10,493 nt of DNA, taken from Peptococcaceae bacterium. Lineage in GTDB: Bacteria; Bacillota; Desulfitobacteriia; Desulfitobacteriales; Syntrophobotulaceae. The stretch spans positions 1 through 10,493 of the forward strand of contig JAAYII010000071.1 in NCBI GenBank assembly GCA_012523535.1, written 5' to 3'. The first letter of the stretch is position 1; every line of letters begins with the position of its first letter. A program made the position numbers and the translations under genes. Below the pieces are notes generated by a model. That model was not told where the DNA came from and did not search any database. It saw only the letters and a list, made by a program, of their open reading frames with translations. Positions 1 through 7,380 of this stretch are shown one piece after another.

Positions 1-2089
1 CAAAAATACTATCCCCCGGATTTAACTCTGTCGTAAATTCAGCACTTTTTCCATTTACGGACATTTGAAGTCTTCCCCCATGTATAGCTTTCGTTTCCAG
101 ATTTAAATATGGAAAGATTTCCGAAAGAATAGGTTTACGAGTAAAACCTTCAACTCTCAATTCCATATTATCTTCAACTAAATCATCCGGAGAAAGTTCT
201 TTGCCATGAGCGAAGATCTTGTTGTCATAAGGTGGCAAATAAAATTCTCTACCATTTACTAAAAATCTCATCGGTTCAGCGGAAATATCCAGATCTTTGA
301 TCCTTATCTCCCGTTCTTTTACCTCTATTATGTCATTATTTTTTAAAATACAATCTTGACTTACTGTTTGACCATTAATTTTGACTTCCAAAACCGGTGA
401 AATTTCTTGCTCATGTCCGTTGATCTTGATAACTCTTTTCTTTAATTTTGTTGGAGAATAACCCTTGACTTTAAGTAAATCAAATAAAGTGTTTATTTCT
501 TTAACAACTAATTTACTGCCATCCTTTAACCATTCATCTTCTCTTGCTACTTTACCGTCAAGCAGGAAAGTCGGATAAATGATCTCTTCCTCACCATTAA
601 AGCTTATCTTTTTATAGGAAAATGAATAAACATCCTTTATTTTGGCTTTGGCATCATCTCCGGCTTTTCCGGGTACAAAAGTAATAACATCCCCCGCTTT
701 TGTAAATTGATCCAAGTTAGCAGGTTGGCCATTCACATAAATTTCGGCGGGTTTTCCTAATTCCCCTTTAAGTATTTTCATTTCTCCATTGAGTTCATAG
801 ACCAGAGCAGCACCAGGTCGGGCTACAATAGACCTTGGTTGGATTCCTGCCGCCAAAAGTGTATCGGCAACAGTAGCCGGCTGAAGATCAAAAATGGGAA
901 CATTTAATCCATTAACATTTACCGAGTAATAATGTAAACCTTGATTATTTATGGCGGTCATTCCTATTCCGATAGGGGTGACAACATCAGCACCGTAGAG
1001 CGACTCTTCTTCTCCTAACATGCTTTTTAACCGTTCTCTGATTTGGATACCTACCCTGCCGTTGGGTATCTCCATCACTTCGGCTATTGCTTCCCTTAAA
1101 AGTGGGGTCAGACTGCCTCCTCCCACCAGAATAATAGCCTGGGGTTTGGTACCGTTAAGCAAAATTATTTCTTGACATACTCTTTCGGCTAACATTTTAA
1201 CAACAGGTTTGATAACTGCCAAAACCTCATTTTTAGTGACTAAATATTTATCTCCAAAAAAGTTAATGATTTCAATATTCTCAGTATTTTCTGCTGACAA
1301 ACTTTTCTTTATTTTTTCCCCTTCCTGAAATTCAAGCAAGTAGTGGGAGCACAAGGCTTCTGTCACTTCATCGCCGGCCATCGGCACCATACCGTAGGCA
1401 AAAAATGAGCCTTCTTTAGTTAAAGCAATGTCTGCAGTTCCGGCACCAATATCCACCAAAGCCAAATTCAATCTTCTCATGTCCGGTGGAATGGCAGCTT
1501 GTCCCGCCGCTATAGGCTCTAAAGTTAATGTATCCATTTCCAGACCAACTCGCTGTAAAACTGCTATTAAACCATTCACAACCGTTCTGGGCAAGAAAGT
1601 GGCTATAACGGTAATTTCTGCTTTTTTGCCGGTTTGACCTATTAGAGAAGTAATGGTCAAGTCTTCAAGTTGTTGTTGAATTGTACTATAGCCTACACAG
1701 TGCAAATAACTTTTTTCCGGCCCAACGCCGATTTGGCGCAACGCGTTTTGAACCGCTTCCATTTCCAGCGCAATAACATCGGGTTTTTCCCAAACAATTG
1801 GAAAAACTTCTTCTCTTTTTGCAGAAGCTGTTTGAGTACGGATAGCCCTACCGGCCGCAGCTACTGCAACCTTTTTTAATTCTTTGCCTGTTTTGACTTC
1901 AAGTTGCTGTTTGACCTTTAGAACGGCTCTGGCCACTTCATCCACGTCATGAACCTGGCCGTCATACATTGCACGTTGTTTATGTTCCTCCCTTGCACTG
2001 GCAATAATTTCGAATCCTTGCTCATTCTTTTTCATAATAAGTCCTATAACAACTCTCGTGCCAATATCCAAAGCAAAAACTTCTTCCAT
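1..2089 (-). CDS. FtsA-related ASKHA ATPase with a C-terminal repeat tail (3' end outside window)
   Basis: 696 residues are visible and the frame is still open at base 2, so the C-terminus lies outside the window. The N-terminal ~385 residues are an actin/Hsp70-like ATPase of the FtsA/PilM type. I see a phosphate-1 motif FALDIGTR (5-12), a phosphate-2 motif LVDIGAGTADIAL (211-223) followed by GMVPMAGDEVT (233-243), the EPIAAG motif (191-196), and an adenosine motif ILVGGGSLTPLL (320-331). Residues ~70-190 occupy the place of the FtsA SHS2 (1C) subdomain. FtsA itself is ~400-450 residues; here at least 300 more residues follow, made of repeated NG-turn/GD-turn beta-type units. No membrane helix or amphipathic FtsA tail is seen in the visible part. 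The ATG at 2089 has the ribosome site GAGGTAGG just upstream. It lies 33 bp after pfkA, so co-transcription is likely. A true division role is uncertain; a PilM-like or separate ASKHA function is equally possible. Confidence 0.8.
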   Translation of the reverse strand, partial: MEEVFALDIGTRVVIGLIMKKNEQGFEIIASAREEHKQRAMYDGQVHDVDEVARAVLKVKQQLEVKTGKELKKVAVAAAGRAIRTQTASAKREEVFPIVWEKPDVIALEMEAVQNALRQIGVGPEKSYLHCVGYSTIQQQLEDLTITSLIGQTGKKAEITVIATFLPRTVVNGLIAVLQRVGLEMDTLTLEPIAAGQAAIPPDMRRLNLALVDIGAGTADIALTKEGSFFAYGMVPMAGDEVTEALCSHYLLEFQEGEKIKKSLSAENTENIEIINFFGDKYLVTKNEVLAVIKPVVKMLAERVCQEIILLNGTKPQAIILVGGGSLTPLLREAIAEVMEIPNGRVGIQIRERLKSMLGEEESLYGADVVTPIGIGMTAINNQGLHYYSVNVNGLNVPIFDLQPATVADTLLAAGIQPRSIVARPGAALVYELNGEMKILKGELGKPAEIYVNGQPANLDQFTKAGDVITFVPGKAGDDAKAKIKDVYSFSYKKISFNGEEEIIYPTFLLDGKVAREDEWLKDGSKLVVKEINTLFDLLKVKGYSPTKLKKRVIKINGHEQEISPVLEVKINGQTVSQDCILKNNDIIEVKEREIRIKDLDISAEPMRFLVNGREFYLPPYDNKIFAHGKELSPDDLVEDNMELRVEGFTRKPILSEIFPYLNLETKAIHGGRLQMSVNGKSAEFTTELNPGDSIF
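2..796 (-). repeat. About five divergent ~55-65-residue protein repeats in the FtsA-like gene
   Basis: From residue ~432 to the window edge the protein shows a recurring pattern: a short strand ending in an NG turn, then 10-20 residues, a second strand with an NG/DG/HG turn, and finally a GD-like turn followed by alternating hydrophobic residues. Second-turn copies are VNG 452-454 with GD 466-467, LDG 510-512 with DG 523-524, ING 571-573 with ND 585-586, AHG 627-629 with DN 640-641, and VNG 678-680 with GD 692-693. First-turn copies are LNG 433-435, FNG 497-499, ING 556-558 and VNG 611-613. The pattern recalls small beta-grasp or S4-like folds, but no family could be assigned from sequence alone. 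The copies are too divergent to be DNA-level repeats. Confidence 0.55.
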
Positions 2090-2112
2090 TATAACCTACC
2101 TCGCTCAAAACA

Positions 2113-2165
2113 TCAGCGACATTTATATAGACAATTCATTAGCCAAATCGTATAAATGTCGCTGA
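2113..2165 (-). repeat. Perfect 15-bp inverted repeat across the pfkA stop codon
   Basis: Arms 2113-2127 and 2151-2165 are exact reverse complements (TCAGCGACATTTATA / TATAAATGTCGCTGA), separated by 23 nt. In the mRNA the 5' arm encodes pfkA residues ~Q310-Y314 and the 3' arm contains the TAA stop (2125-2123). No solid U-tract follows (TGTTTTGAGC), so a canonical terminator is unlikely. An mRNA-stabilising, processing or attenuating hairpin between pfkA and the FtsA-like gene fits better. Confidence 0.8.
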
Positions 2166-3091
2166 AAAGGTTTCTTGCCCTCAAAGGCGATATGTAAAGG
2201 CTTATCGACTATTTTATTATCGCATAGGGAAATCATAACTTCCGATTTTCCTTCCAGAATTACATCGATTGCTTTTCCACCCATAGTGGCTGCCAATACA
2301 GAATCAAATGCGGTAGGTGCCCCTCCCCTTTGCACATGGCCCAAGATGGTCACTTTATTATCAAAACCGGTATATTCTTTTAGGCGAGTAGAAATATCCA
2401 TAATATTGCCCGCCCCTTCAGCTACTATAATAATACTATGATTTTTCCCCCGCTTAAATCCCCGGATCAGTTTCTCACCGACTTCTTTAAGGTCATATTC
2501 AATCTCAGGAATTAGGATTGATTCGGCTCCAATGGCCAACCCCGCCCTTAATGCAATATCACCGCAATTTCTTCCCATTACTTCCACCAGAAAAGTTCTT
2601 TCATGGGAAGTAGCTGTATCCCTTATTTTGCTTATAGCATTAATCACAGTATTTACTGCAGTATCAAAACCAATGGTCATATCCGTTCCTACAATATCAT
2701 TATCAATTGTACCCGGAATACCAACAACATTTATTCCTAAACGGGCGAGTTTTTGTGCCCCTCGATAAGAACCATCCCCGCCTATAACAACTAAAGCCCC
2801 AATACCCCTGTCTTTTAATTGGCTGGCAGCCTTGTGCTGCCCTTCTTCACTGAACATTTCGAGACTTCTGGCCGTTCTTAGAATGGTTCCTCCCCTATGT
2901 ATAATATCACCTACAGAGCCCAAATCCATCGGCCGGATATCGCCTTTTATCAGACCCTCATAACCGTGATAAACTCCGAAAACTTTTAGATTATGATAGA
3001 TACCCTTTCTTACTACAGCCCTAATGGCGGCATTCATGCCAGGAGCATCTCCGCCGCTGGTTAAAACGGCAATTTTGTCAATAGTAGCCAT
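2123..3091 (-). CDS. pfkA: ATP-dependent 6-phosphofructokinase
   Basis: Cytosolic enzyme that phosphorylates fructose 6-phosphate to fructose 1,6-bisphosphate, the committed glycolytic step. It has 322 residues, against about 320 for bacterial PfkA. Motifs seen are SGGDAPGMN (12-20, nucleotide site start), RGGTILRTAR (66-75), GGDGS (104-108), PGTIDND (126-132, with the catalytic aspartate), VMGRN (171-175) and GHVQRGG (251-257). Gly in GGDGS and Gly in PGTIDND mark the ATP-using form; PPi-dependent relatives usually have GGDD and PKTIDND. The longest frame begins with a GTG at 3103, but that codon overlaps the AAGGAG at 3108-3103. The ATG at 3091 is therefore the start, 11 nt from the site. 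It follows the DnaA-like gene by 29 bp and precedes the FtsA-like gene by 33 bp, so it probably shares their transcript. Clostridia and Bacillus usually place pfkA beside accA or pyk; neither is seen here. Confidence 0.96.
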   Translation of the reverse strand: MATIDKIAVLTSGGDAPGMNAAIRAVVRKGIYHNLKVFGVYHGYEGLIKGDIRPMDLGSVGDIIHRGGTILRTARSLEMFSEEGQHKAASQLKDRGIGALVVIGGDGSYRGAQKLARLGINVVGIPGTIDNDIVGTDMTIGFDTAVNTVINAISKIRDTATSHERTFLVEVMGRNCGDIALRAGLAIGAESILIPEIEYDLKEVGEKLIRGFKRGKNHSIIIVAEGAGNIMDISTRLKEYTGFDNKVTILGHVQRGGAPTAFDSVLAATMGGKAIDVILEGKSEVMISLCDNKIVDKPLHIAFEGKKPFQRHLYDLANELSI

Positions 3092-3102
3092 GTTTAAGGT
3101 CA

Positions 3103-3108
3103 CTCCTT
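3103..3108 (-). promoter_or_regulatory. Ribosome binding site that sets the pfkA start
   Basis: AAGGAG on the minus strand, 11 nt before the ATG at 3091. Its last base is the first base of an upstream in-frame GTG (3103), which rules that codon out as the start. Confidence 0.8.
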
Positions 3109-3120
3109 AGAACATGCTTA

Positions 3121-4008
3121 TTATGCCTTATTATATATTTTTTGACAAAGTGTTTCAAATAACTCCTTTTGATTTTCTTTTAGTTCTTTGCATTTTGCCT
3201 TTAACTGGCTGCTGTTCTTCTTGAAGTAAGCGGCAATCTCCGGATAAGTAAAATTATATTTTTCATGTAGCAATATAAACGTCATATACCTAGCTTTAAC
3301 TACATTACGATTTTTATCAGGACCTAAAACCCGTTTAACTTCCACGCCAAGATGAGCAGCAACTTTAGTTAATACTTTATCGACCGTTTCTTTGGTCAGT
3401 TTGTTTTCTGCAGCTTGCCCGGCTTGTTTTATTACATTGATTGCCTGTTTCATATTTTTTGCCTTTACTTCCAAGCCGTGAATATTTTTGCCTGCCAAAT
3501 TGTTAGTGTTTAAGTAATAATTAATAAAGTTTTTAATCTCCTCTTCTGTAGGAGAGTTGAGACGAAGTACCAGGCCGCTTCTCAAACGTGAAGCCAATTT
3601 TTCCCCCAGATAATGTACATCAAAATCTTTTCCTCTGTAAGTCATAACTATCTTGCCGCCTTGAGAGAGAACGGTATCAACCGTGTAAAGCAGTTCTTCA
3701 ATTGTTTTGTTTTTGCCTTTTAAGGCATTAATATTGTCCAAAAGCAATAGCTTGGCCGAACGCATGTTTTGCCGAAAATTCTTTAGGTCTCCTTTGCAAG
3801 CTGCAAAAGAATATTTTGACGAATACTTTTGGGCGTCAACAAAGATTGCCGGTGAGATATTATCCCTGTGTTTAGCGAAAAGATAACGCAGTAGCGTTGT
3901 TTTACCAAGTCCTTCATCCCCGGCTATTATTGTCAGCGGCGGAGCCTGATTGTAATCGAAAGTATCTATAAACTTAAATGCTACCTGGTTATATTTACTA
4001 ACAAACAC
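3121..4008 (-). CDS. DnaA-like AAA+ protein with degenerate DnaA-box recognition helix
   Basis: A 295-residue protein with the two C-terminal DnaA domains but not the N-terminal DnaA domains I-II. AAA+ domain, residues ~1-190: Walker A GDEGLGKTT (30-38), a Walker B-like strand LLLLDNI (87-93) where DnaA has LLIDDI, so the second acidic residue is Asn, and SRLRSGL (140-146), matching the DnaA arginine-finger region (SRF..GL). Domain IV-like region, ~205-275: KVAAHLGVEVKRVLG (215-229), basic loop KNRNVVKAR (232-240), and a helix-turn-helix ending YFKKNSSQLKAKC (261-273). Canonical DnaA has FGGRDHTTVLHAC there, so the base-contacting residues are gone and one position is missing. The GTG at 4008 has AAGGAG 8 nt upstream. 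It lies just after the glnA terminator and 29 bp before pfkA. It may be a replication-linked regulator or an Hda-like factor; Hda itself lacks domain IV. It is not the main dnaA. Confidence 0.85.
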   Translation of the reverse strand: MFVSKYNQVAFKFIDTFDYNQAPPLTIIAGDEGLGKTTLLRYLFAKHRDNISPAIFVDAQKYSSKYSFAACKGDLKNFRQNMRSAKLLLLDNINALKGKNKTIEELLYTVDTVLSQGGKIVMTYRGKDFDVHYLGEKLASRLRSGLVLRLNSPTEEEIKNFINYYLNTNNLAGKNIHGLEVKAKNMKQAINVIKQAGQAAENKLTKETVDKVLTKVAAHLGVEVKRVLGPDKNRNVVKARYMTFILLHEKYNFTYPEIAAYFKKNSSQLKAKCKELKENQKELFETLCQKIYNKA

Positions 4009-4040
4009 AATGCATACTCCTTATATTTTGTAGATTGGAG

Positions 4041-4080
4041 AAAAAAGAACAAGGGTGTAAATTTTATACCGACCCTTGTT
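4041..4080 (-). terminator. Intrinsic terminator of glnA
   Basis: On the minus strand AACAAGGGT (4080-4072) pairs perfectly with ACCCTTGTT (4056-4048). The 15-nt loop can form a further GTA/TAC pairing, and a C plus six T residues (4047-4041) follow. It lies 19 bp beyond the glnA stop and 32 bp before the DnaA-like start. The DnaA-like-pfkA-ftsA-like group therefore needs read-through or its own promoter. Confidence 0.88.
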
Positions 4081-4098
4081 ATCTTGAAAAAGTTGAAT

Positions 4099-5427
4099 CT
4101 AATAAGTTTCCAAATACCGATCCAACTCCCATTGATGAACAGTGAGACGATAATTTTCATATTCTTTGAGCTTGGCTTCCATAAAACGATGGTAAATATG
4201 TTCACCCAAAGCTTCTTGGATAACCTTGTCTTGACTGAGTAATTCCAAAGCTTCGTTAAGATCTCTGGGCAGTGACTCAATACCCAATTCCATCCTTTCC
4301 CGGTCATCCATGGCAAAAATATTTAAATCCACTGCAGCCGGAGGCTTCATCTTTTTTTTGATGCCATCCAAACCTGCTTTAAGCTGGACTGCCAAAGCTA
4401 AATATGGATTGCAGGAGGGATCAGGACTTCTTAACTCAATACGGGTTGAGGAACCACGCTTAGCAGGAATTCGGATCAGGGGACTCCTGTTGCGGCCTGA
4501 CCAGGCTATATAACAAGGGGCCTCATAGCCGGGTACCAATCTTTTATAAGAGTTTACCGTAGGATTGGTAATAGCGGTAAAATACTTAGTATGGGCCAAT
4601 ATGCCGGCAATATAGTTGTATGCAATCTCAGATAGTTCCATTGGGCCATTGGGATCATAAAAAGCATTTTTACCGTTTTTAAACAAGGATTGATTGACGT
4701 GCATACCTGAGCCGTTTATACCGAAAATAGGTTTTGGCATAAAAGTTGCATGCAATCCATGCCTTTGAGCAATAGTACGGACCACAATCCTGAAGGTCAC
4801 CATTTTATCAGCCATATCCAAAGCATTGGAGTACTTAAAATCAATTTCGTGTTGCCCAGGTGCTACTTCATGATGAGAAGCTTCAATTTCAAAGCCCATC
4901 TTTTCCAGATTTAAAACAATATCTCTGCGGGCGTTTTCCCCTCTATCTACCGGAGCCATATCGAAATAGCCCGCTTTATCATGAGTTATAGTAGTTGCTT
5001 TGCCTTCAGCATCAACATGAAAAAGGAAGAATTCCAATTCCGGACCAACATACATTGTGTATCCCATCTCTGCAGCTTCGGCAAGCACTCTTTTCAATGT
5101 ATTACGAGGACAGCCGATAAAAGGCGTGCCATCCGGGTTATAAACATCACACATCAGTCTGGCAACTCCGCCTTCCGACGAACGCCAAGGATATACCACA
5201 AAGGTATTAGGATCAGGTCTTAAATACATATCGGACTCTTCAATACGGACAAAACCTTCAATGGAAGAACCATCAAACATTAGTTCCCCGTTTAAAGCTT
5301 TTTCCAATTGCTCAACAGTAATTGATATGTTTTTCAAAATTCCTAAAATGTCGGTAAACTGCAGTCTGATAAATTTAACATTAGATTCGCGAGCTAGTTT
5401 TAGACAATCTTCTTTAGTAATAGCCAA
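4099..5427 (-). CDS. glnA: Type I glutamine synthetase (GSI-alpha)
   Basis: Makes glutamine from glutamate, ammonia and ATP in a cytosolic dodecamer. With the TTG start it has 442 residues, against 444 for Bacillus subtilis GlnA, and it follows that protein closely along its length. Motifs seen are FDGSSIEGF (51-59), the beta-grasp RIEESDMYL segment, GPELEFFLF with metal-binding Glu, EASHHEVAPGQHEIDFKY, NGSGMH, the catalytic loop KRLVPGYEAPCY, and NRSPLIRIP in the ATP/glutamate site. It lacks the extra ~25-residue segment and the adenylylation tyrosine region of GSI-beta enzymes, so feedback inhibition rather than adenylylation is expected. The longest frame starts at GTG 5436, but AAGGAG (5441-5436) overlaps that codon. 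TTG 5427, 8 nt downstream, gives MAITKED and fits. No glnR lies upstream, unlike Bacillus. Instead an unknown protein ends 45 bp before the start. A strong terminator follows. Confidence 0.97.
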   Translation of the reverse strand: MAITKEDCLKLARESNVKFIRLQFTDILGILKNISITVEQLEKALNGELMFDGSSIEGFVRIEESDMYLRPDPNTFVVYPWRSSEGGVARLMCDVYNPDGTPFIGCPRNTLKRVLAEAAEMGYTMYVGPELEFFLFHVDAEGKATTITHDKAGYFDMAPVDRGENARRDIVLNLEKMGFEIEASHHEVAPGQHEIDFKYSNALDMADKMVTFRIVVRTIAQRHGLHATFMPKPIFGINGSGMHVNQSLFKNGKNAFYDPNGPMELSEIAYNYIAGILAHTKYFTAITNPTVNSYKRLVPGYEAPCYIAWSGRNRSPLIRIPAKRGSSTRIELRSPDPSCNPYLALAVQLKAGLDGIKKKMKPPAAVDLNIFAMDDRERMELGIESLPRDLNEALELLSQDKVIQEALGEHIYHRFMEAKLKEYENYRLTVHQWELDRYLETY

Positions 5428-5435
5428 AAATAGCA

Positions 5436-5441
5436 CTCCTT
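5436..5441 (-). promoter_or_regulatory. Ribosome binding site that sets a TTG start for glnA
   Basis: AAGGAG on the minus strand, 8 nt before TTG 5427. It overlaps the first base of the upstream in-frame GTG at 5436, so that codon is unlikely to be used. Confidence 0.75.
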
Positions 5442-5472
5442 ATCCCAATTTATTTATGTAGAACAAATATGG

Positions 5473-6006
5473 TTATACCTGCTTCTGTTCCATAAATTTT
5501 TTCAAGTCCGGATGAATATATAATAATTTTGGACTGGTCAAGATCCCGGCAAACCTTTGTATATGTTGTTGACCAAAATTATGGGAGAAAAACAGCCTTA
5601 TGACCGTTTTTTCATCTAAGGTACGCAATTCGGCTTTATCAGGATAAAGCAAGTAATTATAATCTGCATCTCTCCATAAAAGCTTTATACTTCCCGTTGA
5701 AATCTTTATTACCCCGAATTCTTCAACCTCAACATTATTAATCGAGGCAAAACCCTGGTTGATATTCTCAGCCTCCACTGCCATTTGACCGGAATTTTGT
5801 TTTAGTTCCAGGATATGCTCTAAAATAAGACGGGAGGGCAAAGAAATATCTTCTATCATCCTGGCATAGGACCTAATTTCTTTTTCCCATTGGCGGATCA
5901 TTTCTATATAGACTAATTTTACTTTTTTAAAGTTATTAACTTCCTGGTCAATAACTTTGAAAAGGCGCTCAAAACTGTCTAAAAGCTTTGGATCATAATC
6001 CAACAT
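5473..6006 (-). CDS. Uncharacterised 177-residue protein upstream of glnA
   Basis: I do not recognise a family. The N-terminal ~70 residues (LDYDPKLLDSFERLFKVID onward) look helical and charged, with a possible short coiled coil around 15-60. Residues ~90-115 alternate hydrophobic and polar in a beta-like way (VEEFGVIKISTGSIKLLW). The C-terminal part (120-177) mixes a strand pattern with helix and is rich in Lys, Leu and aromatics. There is no signal peptide, membrane segment, cysteine cluster or nucleotide-binding motif, so it is probably a small cytosolic protein. The ATG at 6006 has the strong site AAGGTGGAG 5 nt upstream. It lies 90 bp after the TPR gene and 45 bp before glnA, on the same strand with no terminator visible on either side, so all three may be co-transcribed. 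Function unknown. Confidence 0.75.
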   Translation of the reverse strand: MLDYDPKLLDSFERLFKVIDQEVNNFKKVKLVYIEMIRQWEKEIRSYARMIEDISLPSRLILEHILELKQNSGQMAVEAENINQGFASINNVEVEEFGVIKISTGSIKLLWRDADYNYLLYPDKAELRTLDEKTVIRLFFSHNFGQQHIQRFAGILTSPKLLYIHPDLKKFMEQKQV

Positions 6007-6096
6007 ATTATCTCCACCTTTTTTGGGCTCAAAACTATTTTAAACCATTCACTGATTTTTTCCCAGCTTTTTTTATGCCTTTGTTTCATGTTATTT

Positions 6097-7362
6097 TTAT
6101 TGTTTTTTGATATTTCTTATTCTCTCGGATATATTTTGAATCATTAATTCTGTTTCTTCGGTTTCATAGTTCATCGCCTTTGCTATGGCCAAAGCCCGCC
6201 AACTGCAATGCAAAGCTGCAAGATATTTGCCCTTGATGACTAGACTGTTGGCCAGATACAACATAACTTCATATTGGGGTAAAGAATCCTCATCATATCT
6301 TCCCCCTATTAATTTATAAAAATTGCTTTTGTTCAAAACATTCTCGTATTTTAACAGAAAAGTCAATTCTTCACTAATCTCTCCAATTTTGGGCCCGCAT
6401 CCGTAAAACTGAAAGAACTTTAGAGCTTGCAAATAATAATCTTTAGCCTGCTCGTATTCTTTTTTCATTAATGCAATAACCGCCAAGCCATGATAACGTA
6501 TGGCTAAGCCAAATTCCAAGCCCTGGTAGTATTTTAAAGAGATATTTAAACTAGCTTGAGCCTCGTCATACAATCTGTAATATTGTAAAATATTACTTAA
6601 AAAATAATAACTTTCGCTTATTTCTTGTTTGAGATTGAGTTTTAGGTACAAGCAAATCGCCCTGTACTGGTAAAACAATGCTTCTTCAATTTTATTGTTT
6701 TCCAAATATAAAAAAGCTAAATACTGCTGAGTATTAGCCAGTGATACTTCATCCTTATTTTGATTAAAGAGAATGCCGGCTCTCTTAAATTTTTGCAGGG
6801 CAGTTTTATTCTTTCCCTGGAAATAATATACTTCTCCTAAAGTATTATTTACCTCCGCTTCACCTTGACTGTAACAATTTTGTCGGCACAAAGCATCTGC
6901 TTGAAGCAAAGCTTTTTCAGCTTTTGTCCATTGTCTTAAGCGGGCATAAACTTGGCCCAAATCAGAATAAAGGACAGCTAAACGCATTGAAGAAGCGTTT
7001 TTCGGATAGAAATAAATAGCTTGCTTATAAAGACTTTCTGCTTCCGAATATTGACCTCTGGCCAAAGCCACACCCGCCAACCCGGCTTTGGCCTCGGCAA
7101 TACCCTTGTTATTATTGAGCTGCATGCAAAGTGAAAGAGCTTTTTTGAACCCCGCTTCAGCCTCATCCAGTTTATGATTGCACAATTGGGCTGTGGCCAA
7201 CAACCTAATTGAAAAAGCCAGAATTACTTCAACCCCAAGTTTTTCCGCTTCAGCAAAACTCAAACGAAAATACTCTTCTGCCTGTACAAAGTCTCCTGCA
7301 GCCAAAAATTTTAAGCCTTTTTCAAGGCAGCCTTGCCACCAAAGATAAGAAGATTGATCCAT
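6097..7362 (-). CDS. TPR-repeat protein
   Basis: A 421-residue, nearly all-helical protein made of about eight or nine tetratricopeptide repeats of 34-40 residues. The typical spacing of small residues and Tyr can be seen in units such as LEKGLKFLAAGDFVQAEEYF near the start, GLAGVALARGQYSEAESLYK, LGEVYYFQGKNKTALQKFK, YLAFLYLENNKIEEALFYQY, GLAVIALMKKEYEQAKDYYL, and LANSLVIKGKYLAALHC near the end. There is no signal peptide, membrane helix, DNA-binding domain or catalytic motif, so it is probably a cytosolic protein-protein scaffold. The fold resembles Rap/NprR-type TPR regulators, but no N-terminal effector domain of those families is present. An upstream in-frame TTG (7380) is rejected because AGGGG (7374-7370) sits 7 nt before ATG 7362. 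It is the first gene of the minus-strand run leading to glnA, hence a possible regulator or partner in that operon (inference). Confidence 0.88.
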   Translation of the reverse strand: MDQSSYLWWQGCLEKGLKFLAAGDFVQAEEYFRLSFAEAEKLGVEVILAFSIRLLATAQLCNHKLDEAEAGFKKALSLCMQLNNNKGIAEAKAGLAGVALARGQYSEAESLYKQAIYFYPKNASSMRLAVLYSDLGQVYARLRQWTKAEKALLQADALCRQNCYSQGEAEVNNTLGEVYYFQGKNKTALQKFKRAGILFNQNKDEVSLANTQQYLAFLYLENNKIEEALFYQYRAICLYLKLNLKQEISESYYFLSNILQYYRLYDEAQASLNISLKYYQGLEFGLAIRYHGLAVIALMKKEYEQAKDYYLQALKFFQFYGCGPKIGEISEELTFLLKYENVLNKSNFYKLIGGRYDEDSLPQYEVMLYLANSLVIKGKYLAALHCSWRALAIAKAMNYETEETELMIQNISERIRNIKKQ

Positions 7363-7380
7363 CTCTTCACCCCTAAACAA

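Noticed and set aside
1428..2155. Three plus-strand open frames of ~68 codons opposite the FtsA-like gene
   Set aside because: They are antisense to a frame with clear ASKHA motifs, and have no ribosome sites or recognisable protein features.
2175..2768. Plus-strand frames opposite pfkA
   Set aside because: Shadows of a highly conserved enzyme gene; their composition follows the reverse strand.
3092..3103. GTG 3103 as the pfkA start
   Set aside because: The codon overlaps the AAGGAG site, and PfkA homologues begin at the ATG 3091 position.
3981..4316. Minus-strand 111-codon frame overlapping the glnA 3' end and the terminator
   Set aside because: It overlaps conserved glnA coding sequence and runs through the terminator hairpin; no ribosome site.
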